This document shows positions 29,212-39,124 of a stretch of 64,000 nt of DNA, piece by piece. Position numbers and translations under genes: made by a program. The stretch covers positions 1 through 64,000 of the forward strand of contig JACPPF010000183.1 in assembly GCA_016191165.1 (NCBI GenBank), given 5' to 3'. Position 1 is the stretch's first letter. Every line of letters begins with the position of its first letter. Source of the DNA: Planctomycetota bacterium. Its GTDB lineage: Bacteria > Planctomycetota > Planctomycetia > Gemmatales > Gemmataceae. Under the pieces are notes generated by a model. That model did no database searches. It saw only the letters and a program-made list of their open reading frames with translations, and was not told where the DNA came from.

Positions 29212-30039
29212 ATGCGTCTGCGCAACCAAATCCTACCCATGAGTTCCCGCTGCCTGGTCATGGGCATCGTAAATGTGACGCCGGATAGCTTCTCCGACGG
29301 CGGACGGTTTTTGCAAACGCAGGTGGCTGTCGCCCATGCGCTGGAGTTGGTGCGGGAAGGTGCGGACCTCCTCGACATCGGCGGGGAATCGACCAGGCCT
29401 GGCAGTGAGCCGATCACGTTGGAGGAGGAGCTTCAGCGCGTCGTCCCCGTGGTGACGGAAGTGCTGAAGCAGACCGACGTGCCGATTTCGATCGATACGT
29501 CCAAAGCGGAAGTTGCGCGGGCGTGCCTGGAAGCCGGCGCTCATATCATCAACGACGTGACGGGCCTGACTGGCGATGCAGGCATGATTGAAGTGGTGCA
29601 ACGGCTGGGCGCCGGCGCGATCGTCATGCACATGCAGGGAACGCCCGCGACCATGCAGGTCGCGCCACATTATGACGATGTTGTCGCCGAAGTGATGCAA
29701 TTCTTCACCCAGCGGTTGCAAACCCTGACGGACGCCGGCATTCCCGTGGACGCCATCGCCCTCGATCCCGGCATCGGATTCGGCAAGACCCGCGAACACA
29801 ACATCGCCCTGCTGGCGCAACTAAGAAAAATCACCGAACTGGGCCGACCGATCTGCCTGGGCGTATCGCGCAAGGGGTTTCTGGGCAAATTGCTCGACCG
29901 CCCGGTGGAGGAGCGCCTGGCCGGTTCACTGGCTGCCGCCGCGTATGGGCTGGCGCAAAATGCCGTGCAAATTCTTCGCGTCCACGACGTGGCGGCGACG
30001 CGCGACCTGGTGCGCGTTTGGGAAGTGCTGAGCAAATGA
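29212..30039 (+). CDS. folP: Dihydropteroate synthase
   Basis: 275 residues. Condenses p-aminobenzoate with 6-hydroxymethyl-dihydropterin diphosphate in folate synthesis. The family signatures are complete: VMGIVNVTPDSFSDGGRF, DIGGESTRPGS, SIDTSKAEVA, IINDVTGL, MHMQGTPATMQ, ALDPGIGFGKT, GVSRKGFLG and a closing RVHDV. The ATG at 29212 abuts a heptamer array; a second in-frame ATG is at 29239. Upstream in-frame GTG 29017 would add the repeat-encoded peptide and is unlikely as the main start. Confidence 0.95.
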   Translation: MRLRNQILPMSSRCLVMGIVNVTPDSFSDGGRFLQTQVAVAHALELVREGADLLDIGGESTRPGSEPITLEEELQRVVPVVTEVLKQTDVPISIDTSKAEVARACLEAGAHIINDVTGLTGDAGMIEVVQRLGAGAIVMHMQGTPATMQVAPHYDDVVAEVMQFFTQRLQTLTDAGIPVDAIALDPGIGFGKTREHNIALLAQLRKITELGRPICLGVSRKGFLGKLLDRPVEERLAGSLAAAAYGLAQNAVQILRVHDVAATRDLVRVWEVLSK

Positions 30040-30047
30040 CATGGGAT

Positions 30048-30106
30048 ACCAGCCCGCGGCGCAAGCATCGGATTCCGTTCGACCCTTGCTCGCGCCGCGG
30101 GCTGGT
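30048..30106. terminator. Bidirectional hairpin between convergent genes
   Basis: Arms ACCAGCCCGCGGCGCAAGC (30048-30066) and TTGCTCGCGCCGCGGGCTGGT (to 30106) pair along almost their whole length. It lies between the ends of folP (+) and the large acidic TPR gene (-). Confidence 0.6.
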
Positions 30107-30115
30107 GGGCCAGGA

Positions 30116-33100
30116 TTACAACGCCTTCTTCGGGGTCTCTTCCTTGGCTTCGGCCGCGGCGGCCTTGTAGCGGAACGTGTTGATGTATTGACGCAACGGA
30201 CCTTGCACGCGCTCCAGGCTGGCGTTCACGTCGCGCACGACCAGCGGATTCGTGGACGACGCCTTCGCCTCCAGGCTCGCGCCTTTCTCGAAGGAGAAGA
30301 CGGCCGCGTCACGTTGCTTGCGCGTTTTCTGCGCCAGCTGGGACATGCCGAGGAAATACTGATACCGGGCATCCTTCTCGTAATACTTCACTGCCTGATG
30401 GAACTGCTTCTCCGCCTCGATATAGTTCTTCGCCCAGAAAAAGTGCAGCCCTTCGCCGAAGTGGCGCTCGGCCATGATCGGGTTCGGCACGTTGGAAACG
30501 TCCGGCCTCTGGAATGCGGGATGGTTGTCGATCAGGTCTTTCAACTCATCGGTCTTGATGCCGGGGAAGATGAGCTTGAGACCGTCGGAATAAGCCTTGA
30601 GCCCCTCGGTGCGCTTGCCAAGCTTGGAAAGCGCCTTGCCCAGGGCGAGGTAGCCTTCGCCCTTGAGTTTCTTGTTCTTGGACGCGATCAGCTTGTTGGC
30701 CTCTTCGATGACCTCCTTGAGGCGGTCGAGCGTCTCCTTGTCCTCGATCTCTTCGAGCGGCTCCTGGGCGATGACCGCACTGACGACGAGCATCGACCAG
30801 GGATGCAGAATCAGCGTGCGGCCTTCGTTGGCGGGCAGGGCGGCGTCCTTGTTGTCCTTTTTCTTTTCCTCCGCCGGGGCGGCGTCGCGGTCACGTAGGA
30901 GGATCCGCGCCAGCGCCACGCGGTATCGACCCGCGTCATCGGCCGAGCCTTTGGCGTCCTCGTTAAGCTTGATCGCCATGCGAAAGTCCTTCTCGGCTTC
31001 CGCCCACTGGTGCATCTCTTCTTGCAATCGGCCCAGGATGTAGGCCGATTCGCCGGCGAACTTGTCGTCCTTCTTGGCGGCATCGGCGTCGGCGCGAATC
31101 AACTTCTGCGCCTCGTCATCAATCTTCGGACCTTTGCCCTTGATCAGGTCAATGCGAATCAGCGCGCGGCGAGCATACAGCACGGCTTCAGCCGGCATCG
31201 CCTTGAGGGCGACATTGGCCTCGGCCAGCGCATCGGTCAGCTTCTCGTCGGCGCGGAATCGGTCCATGCGCGGAATGTAGTAGACATGCGGGTCGGTAAT
31301 TTCGGCATGCGACTTCCGGGCTTGCGCCGTCCAGACGCCTGCTTTGGGCAACGTCTGTACGATCTTCTGGGTTTCATCAAACGCGGTTTTCGCAGCGGCG
31401 AATTTTTCCTGATTACGCAACGCAAGCCCCTGGACGTAACGCGCCTTGCCACGGGCCTCGTCGTCGGACTTGGATTCCTTGGTCAACACCCAGTCCGCCT
31501 CGCGGGTGATGTCGGCGAGTTTCTTGGCATCGGTCTGCGCGCGATCCTGAAGCAGCGTGATGTAGGTGTTCATTTTCTGCTGCGGCGATTCGACGAATGG
31601 TTCGCGGGCGCGGAAGTAGCTGATTTCGGTGAACACCTTGGCCAGGCTGAAGCTTTGTTCGACGGCCTTGCTGGTCCCGGAACCGACTCCGCCCAGCGAC
31701 AGTCCAAGCTGGGCCAATGGAATGGACAGCGGCGACTCGGCCTTCTCGCGGGCCATCTTCACGCCCTCCACCAGGTCCTTGCGCGGCTCTGAATTGGGCT
31801 TGGTCCAGATCTTGCCAACCACCAGTTCTGTGAACGCCGTGTTGATGGTCTTGAGCAGGCCATCGCGATCGGCGGCCAATTCGTTTACGCCCTTGGCGCC
31901 GCTGGAACTCTTGGGGTTGGCGATCTTGAGTTCCTTGTTGACGGCAGCCACGTCGGCGAGAAGCCCGGTTTTGTCTTTCTCTAGCGCCGCCTTGACTTTG
32001 AGAACCTGGTTGATGCCTTCGGCGCCGGTCTTGAATTCGGCGTCCTTGAGGATCTTGTTGACGGCGTCGAACCCGGCTCGATCGGCGCTGAGGCCTTGCA
32101 AGATCGTCTGCAACGCCGCGACTCCGAACTTCGTTTTGTCGTCGATGTGTTTGCCTTTCACGAGCACGTCCGCGACGCTGTCGATCAGCTTTTCCGCCTT
32201 CAGCTTGTCGGCCGTGGTGCTGGCGAGTTGTTTGTCAAGCGCGCCTTTCTCAGCCGTGAGTTTCGCCAGTTGATCGCCGAGGTCCTTTTCCCTGGCCGCG
32301 GCAGCGAGCTGGGAGTCGATCTGGCCGAGGAGGACATCGTTTTTGCCCTTGCTCAGGTCCTCCCTAGCCGCCTTGATTTCCGGGGTATCCTTGTCGAGCG
32401 GCGCCTTCTTGTCCACGAGGAAGGCGAACCATTTCGCCTCGCCGCGCACACTGAGCTCGGCCTCCTCCTTGGCATCCTGGAGGATCGTGAGCACCTCGGC
32501 GTATTGGCGTTGATCAAGCGCCTTGTGGGCTTTTTCCAGGGGCGTTTCGACATGTTCTTTCGGCACGGGAATCGGCGTCGCATTTTCGGACATCTGGGCG
32601 ATCTTTTTGATTTCATCCGGCGCAAACCACCAGGTGGCGGCAAGACCCCCGCCGATCAGCAGCAGCATCAGGAACATGCCGACCATGATGCGCAATAGCG
32701 AGCTGGGCCGAGCTGCTGCTGGCGCGACAATCGCTTTCTCTTTGCCCTTCTTCTTTTTCTTGGTGCTCAGGTCCTCGTCGTCGTCCAACGCCTCGGCCAC
32801 TTCGTCGTCGTCAAACGCTTCGGCGACTTCCTCGTCGTCGTCGATGGCCATGCGGCTCTTCTTGCCTGCGGTCGTCTTCGGTTTTTTGGTCGGCTTGACG
32901 TCGTCGTCATCTTCCTGGAAGAACTCGGCTGCTTCGTCCTCGTCCACGGCGACCGCCTCGTCGGCGTCTTCGGCCTCGACGGCTTCCATTTCTTCGTCGA
33001 AGGCTTCCGCGGCCTCGGCCTCGGCGGCCTCTTCCTCATCGACGGCCTCCGCGGCTTCGGCGTCATCGAATGCCTCTACCGCTTCGGCGGCCTCGGCCTC

Positions 33101-35041
33101 GTCGGCTTCATCCGCGGCGAACAGGTCGTCCAGGTCGATGTCATCGCCCGTCGCTTTGACGGCGGCCTTGGCCTTCTTGCCGTCGCGCTTCACGTCTTTC
33201 TTTTGAACCGGAGCCTCGTCCTCGTCGAACTCGGCCGCTTCCTCGATTGCTTCCTCCGCCTCTTCCACCGCATCCGCGTCCATTTCGGTTGCGGCATCTT
33301 CGAAGCTGCGCGTCGGCTTCTTTTTGGCGACGGGCATTTCTCCTTCAGACGAATCGCCCAGGTCGTCGAGCAATTCGTCGAATTCGACGCTTGAGGCGGC
33401 CTTCGCCGGCCGTTTCTTGGCGACGGCATCCTCGATGTCCACGCCCGACTCGATCGATTCGGCCACCGGATCGATACCGCTGACGGCGGAGCTTTTTCGC
33501 GCGGGCATTTCGCCGAGATCGACGGCGGAAGCTTCGGTCGTTTCCTCGAGTTCCTCTTCGGTCACGAGGATGTCGCTGTCAGGTTTTTTCGCGCGGCTGG
33601 AAGGAGGTTCGAAGGCGATGGTCTGATCAAAGGCCGCCGCCTTGGCGCCGCCCGCCGCGGCTTTTTTGGTCGCCGACCCCGGCTCCATGAACTCGGTCTC
33701 GCCGCCAAACACCTCGGCGCCGCTGGCTTCCTGGACCGGCGCTTCCATTTCGTCCGCGAGAACCGCTTCCGCCTGGCGCGTGGCGCTGGAGGGTTCGTCC
33801 GTCGCCTCGGCAACTTCTTCCGCCAGTTCCGCGCTGTGCGCCTCCGAAGCCGGCGCCGCCTCGGCTACTTCATCGTCGTCGAAGAGAACGTCCTCGGCCG
33901 TGGTCGCTGACGCGGGAACCTCGGCGACCTCCTCGACGGCCTCATCCGCCGCGATCACCGCGGAGTCCGCGACCGCGTCGACCGCTTCTTCCACCGGTTC
34001 CTCGGCAACGACATCGGACGCGGGAGATGCCGCTTCCACTTTTTCCTCGGCCGCGATCACCGCGGAGTCCGCGACCGCCTCGACCGCTTCTTCCACCGGT
34101 TCCTCGGCAACGACATCGGACGCGGGGGATGCCGCTTCCACGTCTTCCTCGGCCGCGATCACCGCGGAGTCCGCAGCCGCTTCAACCGCTTCTTCCACCG
34201 GTTCCTCGGCAACGACGTCGGACGCGGGAGATGCCGCTTCCACTTCTTCCTCGGCCGCGATCACCGCGGAGTCCGCAGCCGCTTCGACCGCTTCTTCCAC
34301 CGCCTCCTCGGCAACGACGTCGGACGCGGGAGATGCCGCTTCCACTTCTTCCTCGGCCACGATCACCGCGGAGTCCGCTACCGCCTCGACCGCTTCTTCC
34401 ACCGGTTCCTCGGCAACGACGTCGGACGCGGGAGATGCCGCTTCCACTTCTTCCTCGGCCGCGATCACGACGGAATCGGGCATCGCGTCCGGGGTGGCGG
34501 GTTCGGCCACGGCGTCATCGAAGACGATTTCATCAGCGATTACGCCGGACGCTGGCGCCGCCTGCTCGATTTCCTCGGCAGCGGCTGCTTCAGGAGACTT
34601 GGCCGCATCGGAGCGGGGCGGAGCGGGGGCGTCCTCGAACATCTTCATCAGATCGACATCCGACGTTGGCGCCGCGGCGATTGGTGCGGACGGGGGCTCG
34701 ACGCCGGCCGCCGTCGCGTCCTGGGTCTCGACGATCGCGCTGTCGGCCATCGCCTCCAGTAGAACTGCGGACGATCCGGCGGGAGACGTTCCCTCTGCCG
34801 CGAGCACCTCTTCGTCTGACACCACCTCGACGACGTCCTCGATCACGTCGGCATCGGAAAGCACCAGCGCATCGGAATCCGGCGCGGCCTTGACGACGGG
34901 GATGGCCTCATCCTCGATGACCTCCTCGACAACGAGCGGTTCCTCGTGCGGGTCATCCACCGAAAGATTCGGAATGGCCGGCTTCGCCGCGCCGTTGGCT
35001 TTTTTGGCCTGATCGTCGTCATGGTGCGGATGAGTTGCCAT
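30116..35041 (-). CDS. Giant acidic, membrane-anchored TPR/coiled-coil protein
   Basis: 1641 residues. The first ~775 are extremely acidic and Ala/Glu/Val/Asp-rich, with six 34-residue repeats (about residues 187-370; consensus starts xADSAVIAAEEEVEAASPAS), then Lys-rich stretches alternating with poly-acidic blocks. One transmembrane helix follows (near 785-806, IMVGMFLMLLLIGGGLAATWW). The extracytoplasmic part is coiled coil (AKLTAEKGALDKQL) followed by TPR-like repeats (KARYVQGLALRNQEKFAAAKTAF, AERHFGEGLHFFWAKNYIEAE). Start at ATG 35041, which has GGAG nine nt upstream, rather than GTG 35056. Function unknown; probably an envelope scaffold with a disordered cytoplasmic arm. Confidence 0.8.
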   Translation of the reverse strand: MATHPHHDDDQAKKANGAAKPAIPNLSVDDPHEEPLVVEEVIEDEAIPVVKAAPDSDALVLSDADVIEDVVEVVSDEEVLAAEGTSPAGSSAVLLEAMADSAIVETQDATAAGVEPPSAPIAAAPTSDVDLMKMFEDAPAPPRSDAAKSPEAAAAEEIEQAAPASGVIADEIVFDDAVAEPATPDAMPDSVVIAAEEEVEAASPASDVVAEEPVEEAVEAVADSAVIVAEEEVEAASPASDVVAEEAVEEAVEAAADSAVIAAEEEVEAASPASDVVAEEPVEEAVEAAADSAVIAAEEDVEAASPASDVVAEEPVEEAVEAVADSAVIAAEEKVEAASPASDVVAEEPVEEAVDAVADSAVIAADEAVEEVAEVPASATTAEDVLFDDDEVAEAAPASEAHSAELAEEVAEATDEPSSATRQAEAVLADEMEAPVQEASGAEVFGGETEFMEPGSATKKAAAGGAKAAAFDQTIAFEPPSSRAKKPDSDILVTEEELEETTEASAVDLGEMPARKSSAVSGIDPVAESIESGVDIEDAVAKKRPAKAASSVEFDELLDDLGDSSEGEMPVAKKKPTRSFEDAATEMDADAVEEAEEAIEEAAEFDEDEAPVQKKDVKRDGKKAKAAVKATGDDIDLDDLFAADEADEAEAAEAVEAFDDAEAAEAVDEEEAAEAEAAEAFDEEMEAVEAEDADEAVAVDEDEAAEFFQEDDDDVKPTKKPKTTAGKKSRMAIDDDEEVAEAFDDDEVAEALDDDEDLSTKKKKKGKEKAIVAPAAARPSSLLRIMVGMFLMLLLIGGGLAATWWFAPDEIKKIAQMSENATPIPVPKEHVETPLEKAHKALDQRQYAEVLTILQDAKEEAELSVRGEAKWFAFLVDKKAPLDKDTPEIKAAREDLSKGKNDVLLGQIDSQLAAAAREKDLGDQLAKLTAEKGALDKQLASTTADKLKAEKLIDSVADVLVKGKHIDDKTKFGVAALQTILQGLSADRAGFDAVNKILKDAEFKTGAEGINQVLKVKAALEKDKTGLLADVAAVNKELKIANPKSSSGAKGVNELAADRDGLLKTINTAFTELVVGKIWTKPNSEPRKDLVEGVKMAREKAESPLSIPLAQLGLSLGGVGSGTSKAVEQSFSLAKVFTEISYFRAREPFVESPQQKMNTYITLLQDRAQTDAKKLADITREADWVLTKESKSDDEARGKARYVQGLALRNQEKFAAAKTAFDETQKIVQTLPKAGVWTAQARKSHAEITDPHVYYIPRMDRFRADEKLTDALAEANVALKAMPAEAVLYARRALIRIDLIKGKGPKIDDEAQKLIRADADAAKKDDKFAGESAYILGRLQEEMHQWAEAEKDFRMAIKLNEDAKGSADDAGRYRVALARILLRDRDAAPAEEKKKDNKDAALPANEGRTLILHPWSMLVVSAVIAQEPLEEIEDKETLDRLKEVIEEANKLIASKNKKLKGEGYLALGKALSKLGKRTEGLKAYSDGLKLIFPGIKTDELKDLIDNHPAFQRPDVSNVPNPIMAERHFGEGLHFFWAKNYIEAEKQFHQAVKYYEKDARYQYFLGMSQLAQKTRKQRDAAVFSFEKGASLEAKASSTNPLVVRDVNASLERVQGPLRQYINTFRYKAAAAEAKEETPKKAL
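33930..34483 (-). repeat. Coding tandem repeat, 102-bp unit (34 aa)
   Basis: Five complete 102 bp units and a partial sixth inside the acidic gene, differing at only a few positions. The near identity of several copies at DNA level suggests recent expansion or gene conversion. Confidence 0.9.
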
Positions 35042-35537
35042 AGCTGAACACTCCACGTAGCACAGGTCAGAGTCGCCGGCCGGATTGGAAACAGGGGCCG
35101 GGGTTCACAAGCGATACTGATCATCCATTTTCGCGCATCGTTGCCTGAAGAGCAATGTCATTCTTTGATTAAAATTGCCAAGATTACCCCCTTGCGCCGG
35201 GCGTGGCCGGGATTCTTTGCGTTTCGTGAAACGTTGATGGAATGCAAGCAACAGGCGTGGCGAGTATTTGAGGAATAATCGCCCCAGGACGAAAGGGCTT
35301 GTTTCTGCAAGCCTGAAGCGTCAACGAAGGAGTGGATACGGTCGTATACCTTTCAGGCCGGGCAACAGCATCGGCAAAATCGGCACAGGCCGAGCCTGCA
35401 GCAATGAATTAAGGAACGGTCTGGGTAGATGGCTTCGTCTTGCGACTTCGCTGCAACGGTTTCGGGAGATCTTTTTTAGTCAAGCCGATGCAGGCACGGT
35501 ATAATCTGACTTGTCGCTCGGCTGTTTGGGTATCACC

Positions 35538-38081
35538 ATGACGCATCAACTTCGCAATGCCACCCTCGTGTACTCGATTCTTTTGGCCCTCGTGTCCGGA
35601 GCGAACGGCGACGAGCCTCGCTTCAGCCGGCATGTGGCCGCGGTCTTCAGTAAGCTGGGCTGCAACAGCGGCGGCTGCCACGGGGCGGTCAACGGGCAGA
35701 ACGGGTTCCGCCTGACGCTCTTCGGCGCCGATCCCGCGCTCGATCATGCCCGGTTGTTGCGCGAGGTCGGTGGGCGCCGCCTCAACCTCAACGCGCCCGA
35801 GCGCAGCCTGCTCCTGCTCAAGGCGACCGGTGGGGCGCCCCACGCCGGCGGCAAGCGCATGGACGTCGGCAGCCCCGAGTACGAGGTGGTGCGCAAGTGG
35901 ATTGCCGCGGGCGCCCCGCTCGATCCGGTCGAGCAGTCGCGCTTGAAGAAACTCACCATTACGCCGGCCCAACACACTGCCAAGCTTGGGGATGCCTATC
36001 GCCTCAAGGCTGTAGCGACCTTTGATGACGGCTCAGTCGAAGACGTGACGGCCGTTTGTTCCTACGAGTCCGGGGATCGGCATGTCGCCCAGATCGATCG
36101 CGCCGGCACGGTGCAAATCAAAAGCCCCGGCGATGCCGCGCTGATCGTGCGCTTTCGCGCCGAGCCGGTCGTCGCGGTCGTCCTGGTCCCGCGCGCCGGC
36201 AAGGAGGTCTTCCCCAAGGTGGCGCCGCACAATTTTATTGACGCGCACATCCTGGCAAAATTGAAACGTTTGAACCTTCCGCCCGCGGCCCTGGCCGACG
36301 ATGTGACCTTCCTGCGCCGCGTCTCACTCGATGTGACCGGCGCGTTGCCGAGGGCCGACGAGATTCGCGCATTTCTTGCCGACAAGCGCGCGGACCGGCG
36401 CGCGCGCAAGATCGACGAACTGCTGAAACGCCCAGGGTACGCCGCCCTGTGGGCGCTGAAGTTTTGCGACATCCTCAACGCCAGCGACTACGGCGTTTAT
36501 GCCGACGGCATGAGCCAGGAGCAGGACGCGCCGCGTTTTCAGCAATGGGTGCGCGCGCGTCTGGAAGAGAACACGCCTTACAATGAATTCGTCGAACGCA
36601 TCCTCACCGCGACGAGCCGGGAAGGCCGCGATCTCGACACCTGGGGCAAGGAAGTGATTGCCGTCAACGACGGCTACACGACGCCGCGAACCGACACCAC
36701 GCTTTATGCGAAGCGCAAGACGCTCGACCTCTACTGGCAACGCCGGGCATCGGCAGGAGTGCCGGGGACCTTGCAGATCGCGCACGCCTTCCTGGGTCTT
36801 CGCCTCGAATGCGCCCAGTGCCATCGCCATCCGCATGACGTTTGGCAACAGGACGACCTGTTGAGCTTCGCGAATTTCTTCATGCACGTCCGCCAGCCGG
36901 GCTTTCAGGGCGGCAACGAGAAGCAATTCCCGGAAGCCGCCGCCTATGTCAAAAACCTGAATGCCGACGCCAAGAGGCTGACCGAACAGGCGAATAATCT
37001 ACGCGCCACCGTTGGCAAGAAACTTGACATGGAGGCAAAGCAAACCAGGACGAAACAGGCTCAGGAGGCGCTGAAGAAGGTCCAGCAGGAAATTGCGCTG
37101 CTGGAGCGCCGCGCCAAGGCGCTGCCCGAGTATGGCCGGCGCATCATGCACGCGGAGGTGCAGCATCTGCCAGGCGGAAAGGATCGGATCGCCAAGGTCG
37201 CCAGCCCGCTCGGCACGCAAGAGTCGCGCGTCTTCCGCCTGCTCGGTGAATCGAAAAATCTCGACATGCCGAAGGATCAAGATCCGCGCGGCCTCGTCGT
37301 CGCCTGGATGCGCCAGCCGGACAACCGGTTCTTTGCCAAGGCGATCGTCAATCGCGTCTGGGCCCATTATTTTGGTCGCGGCATCATCGACCCACCGGAT
37401 CATCTGTCGCCGCTCAATCCGCCGACGCATCCGGAGTTGCTAGACGAATTATGCAGGGGCTTCATCCAGAAAAAGTACGACCTGAAGTGGCTGCACCGGG
37501 CGATCCTGAACAGCCGGACGTATCAGCAGGCGAGCGAGGCGGCGCCGGAAAGCCGGACGGATCGCTCGAACTACGCTTACTTCTACTATCGCCGTTTGCC
37601 CGCGGAGGTTTTGGTGGACGCGCTCAATCATGCCACCGGCGTCCGCGAGGACATGGACATGAAGTATTACCACTGGCGACCGGAGTGGACGACGGTCGAA
37701 ATTCCGTATCCGCCGCGCAACGCGTTCGTGACCTTCATGCTCGAGCAGTTCGGCCGGCCCCAGCGCAACAGCGGCGCCCAGTGTGATTGCGAGCGCGACT
37801 CAAACGCATCGGTATTGCAGGTGTTGAGCCTGGCGAATCATCCGCGCGTTCGTCAAAAAATCGCCGCTGAAAAGGGCCGGGTGGCGCAAATCCTGAAGCT
37901 TCATGCCGACAACGAGCGACGCGTCGAAGAGATTTTTCTGGCCACACTGTGCCGTCCGCCGAGCGACTCGGAGCGTCAGGCGTGCCTGAAATACGTGCGT
38001 GCGTCCGCATCCCCCGCCGACGGTTTTCGCGGCGTAATGTGGAGTTTGCTGAACACGCGAGAGTTCTTGCTACAGCATTGA
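35538..38081 (+). CDS. Planctomycete cytochrome-like DUF1549/DUF1553 protein
   Basis: 847 residues. After a signal peptide (LVYSILLALVSGANG) comes a PSCyt1-like motif LGCNSGGCHG with the rest of a haem-c-type region, then a BIG_2 Ig-like module (FDDGSVEDVTAVCSYES ... SPGDAALIVRF). DUF1549 follows with LADDVTFLRRVSLDVTGALP and LRLECAQCHRHPHDVW, and the C-terminal DUF1553 with NRFFAKAIVNRVWAHYFGRGI and LSLANHP. These proteins are abundant in planctomycetes and are normally paired with DUF1501 genes; a role in extracellular polysaccharide breakdown has been suggested but not proven. ATG 35538 begins the signal peptide. The 480 bp gap upstream (35057-35537) holds divergent promoter space with nothing I can assign. 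Confidence 0.92.
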   Translation: MTHQLRNATLVYSILLALVSGANGDEPRFSRHVAAVFSKLGCNSGGCHGAVNGQNGFRLTLFGADPALDHARLLREVGGRRLNLNAPERSLLLLKATGGAPHAGGKRMDVGSPEYEVVRKWIAAGAPLDPVEQSRLKKLTITPAQHTAKLGDAYRLKAVATFDDGSVEDVTAVCSYESGDRHVAQIDRAGTVQIKSPGDAALIVRFRAEPVVAVVLVPRAGKEVFPKVAPHNFIDAHILAKLKRLNLPPAALADDVTFLRRVSLDVTGALPRADEIRAFLADKRADRRARKIDELLKRPGYAALWALKFCDILNASDYGVYADGMSQEQDAPRFQQWVRARLEENTPYNEFVERILTATSREGRDLDTWGKEVIAVNDGYTTPRTDTTLYAKRKTLDLYWQRRASAGVPGTLQIAHAFLGLRLECAQCHRHPHDVWQQDDLLSFANFFMHVRQPGFQGGNEKQFPEAAAYVKNLNADAKRLTEQANNLRATVGKKLDMEAKQTRTKQAQEALKKVQQEIALLERRAKALPEYGRRIMHAEVQHLPGGKDRIAKVASPLGTQESRVFRLLGESKNLDMPKDQDPRGLVVAWMRQPDNRFFAKAIVNRVWAHYFGRGIIDPPDHLSPLNPPTHPELLDELCRGFIQKKYDLKWLHRAILNSRTYQQASEAAPESRTDRSNYAYFYYRRLPAEVLVDALNHATGVREDMDMKYYHWRPEWTTVEIPYPPRNAFVTFMLEQFGRPQRNSGAQCDCERDSNASVLQVLSLANHPRVRQKIAAEKGRVAQILKLHADNERRVEEIFLATLCRPPSDSERQACLKYVRASASPADGFRGVMWSLLNTREFLLQH

Positions 38082-38128
38082 GGCGCGGCCGAAAAGGCAG
38101 GCCCCCCCCAGTCGAACCCGAGACACTT

Positions 38129-38929
38129 TCAGGAGCGAGTCGTGGTGGGCGCCAGCGTATCCTTCAGCCACGTCAAAACCTCCGCAGGCAACGGCGGAAT
38201 CAGCGGCCTGGAGTAGTCGATGCTCGGTCGATAACGCCACCGGGAATAAATCGCGTTGATGAGCGGTTGCAACTCCAGTAACCCGTCCGGATCGGGTTGC
38301 AACAACGGAATCGGGATGACCGGCAAGGGGCGGTCGAAATAGACGTCCCAGACCTGACAGTACGGCATCCTCTGCCGCCGCGCAACCAGCAGACGATAGG
38401 GGCTGTCGGGCCATGCGTCCACGATCGGCATGGCCTGCCCGCCGCGAAGCAAGTCGATCTCGACCAGATGGGCGTTGTGTCCCATGAACAAGCTTTGGCG
38501 TTTGCGTTGGTAGAGGCCCCAGCCAGGCGAGTTCGGTTTCTTGTTGGAGGGCGATAGAACCTCAATGCAGGTGACCAGCTGGCCCCTGTCATCGTTTTCC
38601 CTTATTTCAATGAACCGCTCGCGAAACTCGTCCTCGACATACGCCCGCAGGGAAAACGGCGCCGCCAGCGGCTCCGCGATTGCCGTCGCGGTTTCCCCGG
38701 CGGTTGGGTCGCCCGTCAGCACGCTAACGTCCGGCTTGAATGAATGCTCCGCCCGCCGATCGTCCTCGGCCAACACGACATAACTTCTTTCGCCAGTCCG
38801 AACGACATACTTTGGAGGCAGATGATCTGTTAGCGTCTCGCCGATTTTCTCGATTAGATGTCCGTGAAAATCCTCCCAGAGGCCACAGCCTTCGATGAAC
38901 GGATCCAGGCCCGGAAATGGTGATTTCAT
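38129..38929 (-). CDS. DUF4058 family protein
   Basis: 266 residues beginning MKSPFPGLDPFIEGCGLWEDFHGHL, the hallmark opening of DUF4058, a family common in planctomycetes and cyanobacteria. It continues with the family's KPDVSVL, RFIEIRENDDRGQLVTCIEVLSPSNK and SLFMGHNAHLVEIDLLRGG segments; the EVLSPxNK and EIDLLRG blocks resemble restriction-endonuclease-like cores. Function unknown. It lies in opposite orientation between the DUF1549/DUF1553 and DUF1501 genes, which are usually adjacent. The open frame extends upstream to 39319, but the family start is at 38929. Confidence 0.88.
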   Translation of the reverse strand: MKSPFPGLDPFIEGCGLWEDFHGHLIEKIGETLTDHLPPKYVVRTGERSYVVLAEDDRRAEHSFKPDVSVLTGDPTAGETATAIAEPLAAPFSLRAYVEDEFRERFIEIRENDDRGQLVTCIEVLSPSNKKPNSPGWGLYQRKRQSLFMGHNAHLVEIDLLRGGQAMPIVDAWPDSPYRLLVARRQRMPYCQVWDVYFDRPLPVIPIPLLQPDPDGLLELQPLINAIYSRWRYRPSIDYSRPLIPPLPAEVLTWLKDTLAPTTTRS

Positions 38930-39124
38930 TTTGAAAATCCACTGACGTTTCGAGGGTTTGTATCTTGCAGAATACCGCGTGCTTGCAGGTCCTTCCAGTG
39001 CAAACGAAATTCGCCCTGAATTTTCACTTGCATCTTTTACGATGGCTGACAAAATAGGACGAAGAGGAAACATTCCGCCGATAGACTTCACTCGCCTGTG
39101 GGTTTTCGGATTAAAGGGGGGGCC

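Noticed and set aside
33642-35012. 456-codon Ser/Ala/Thr-rich frame on the + strand
   Set aside because: Mirror image of the acidic repeat region of the large TPR gene.
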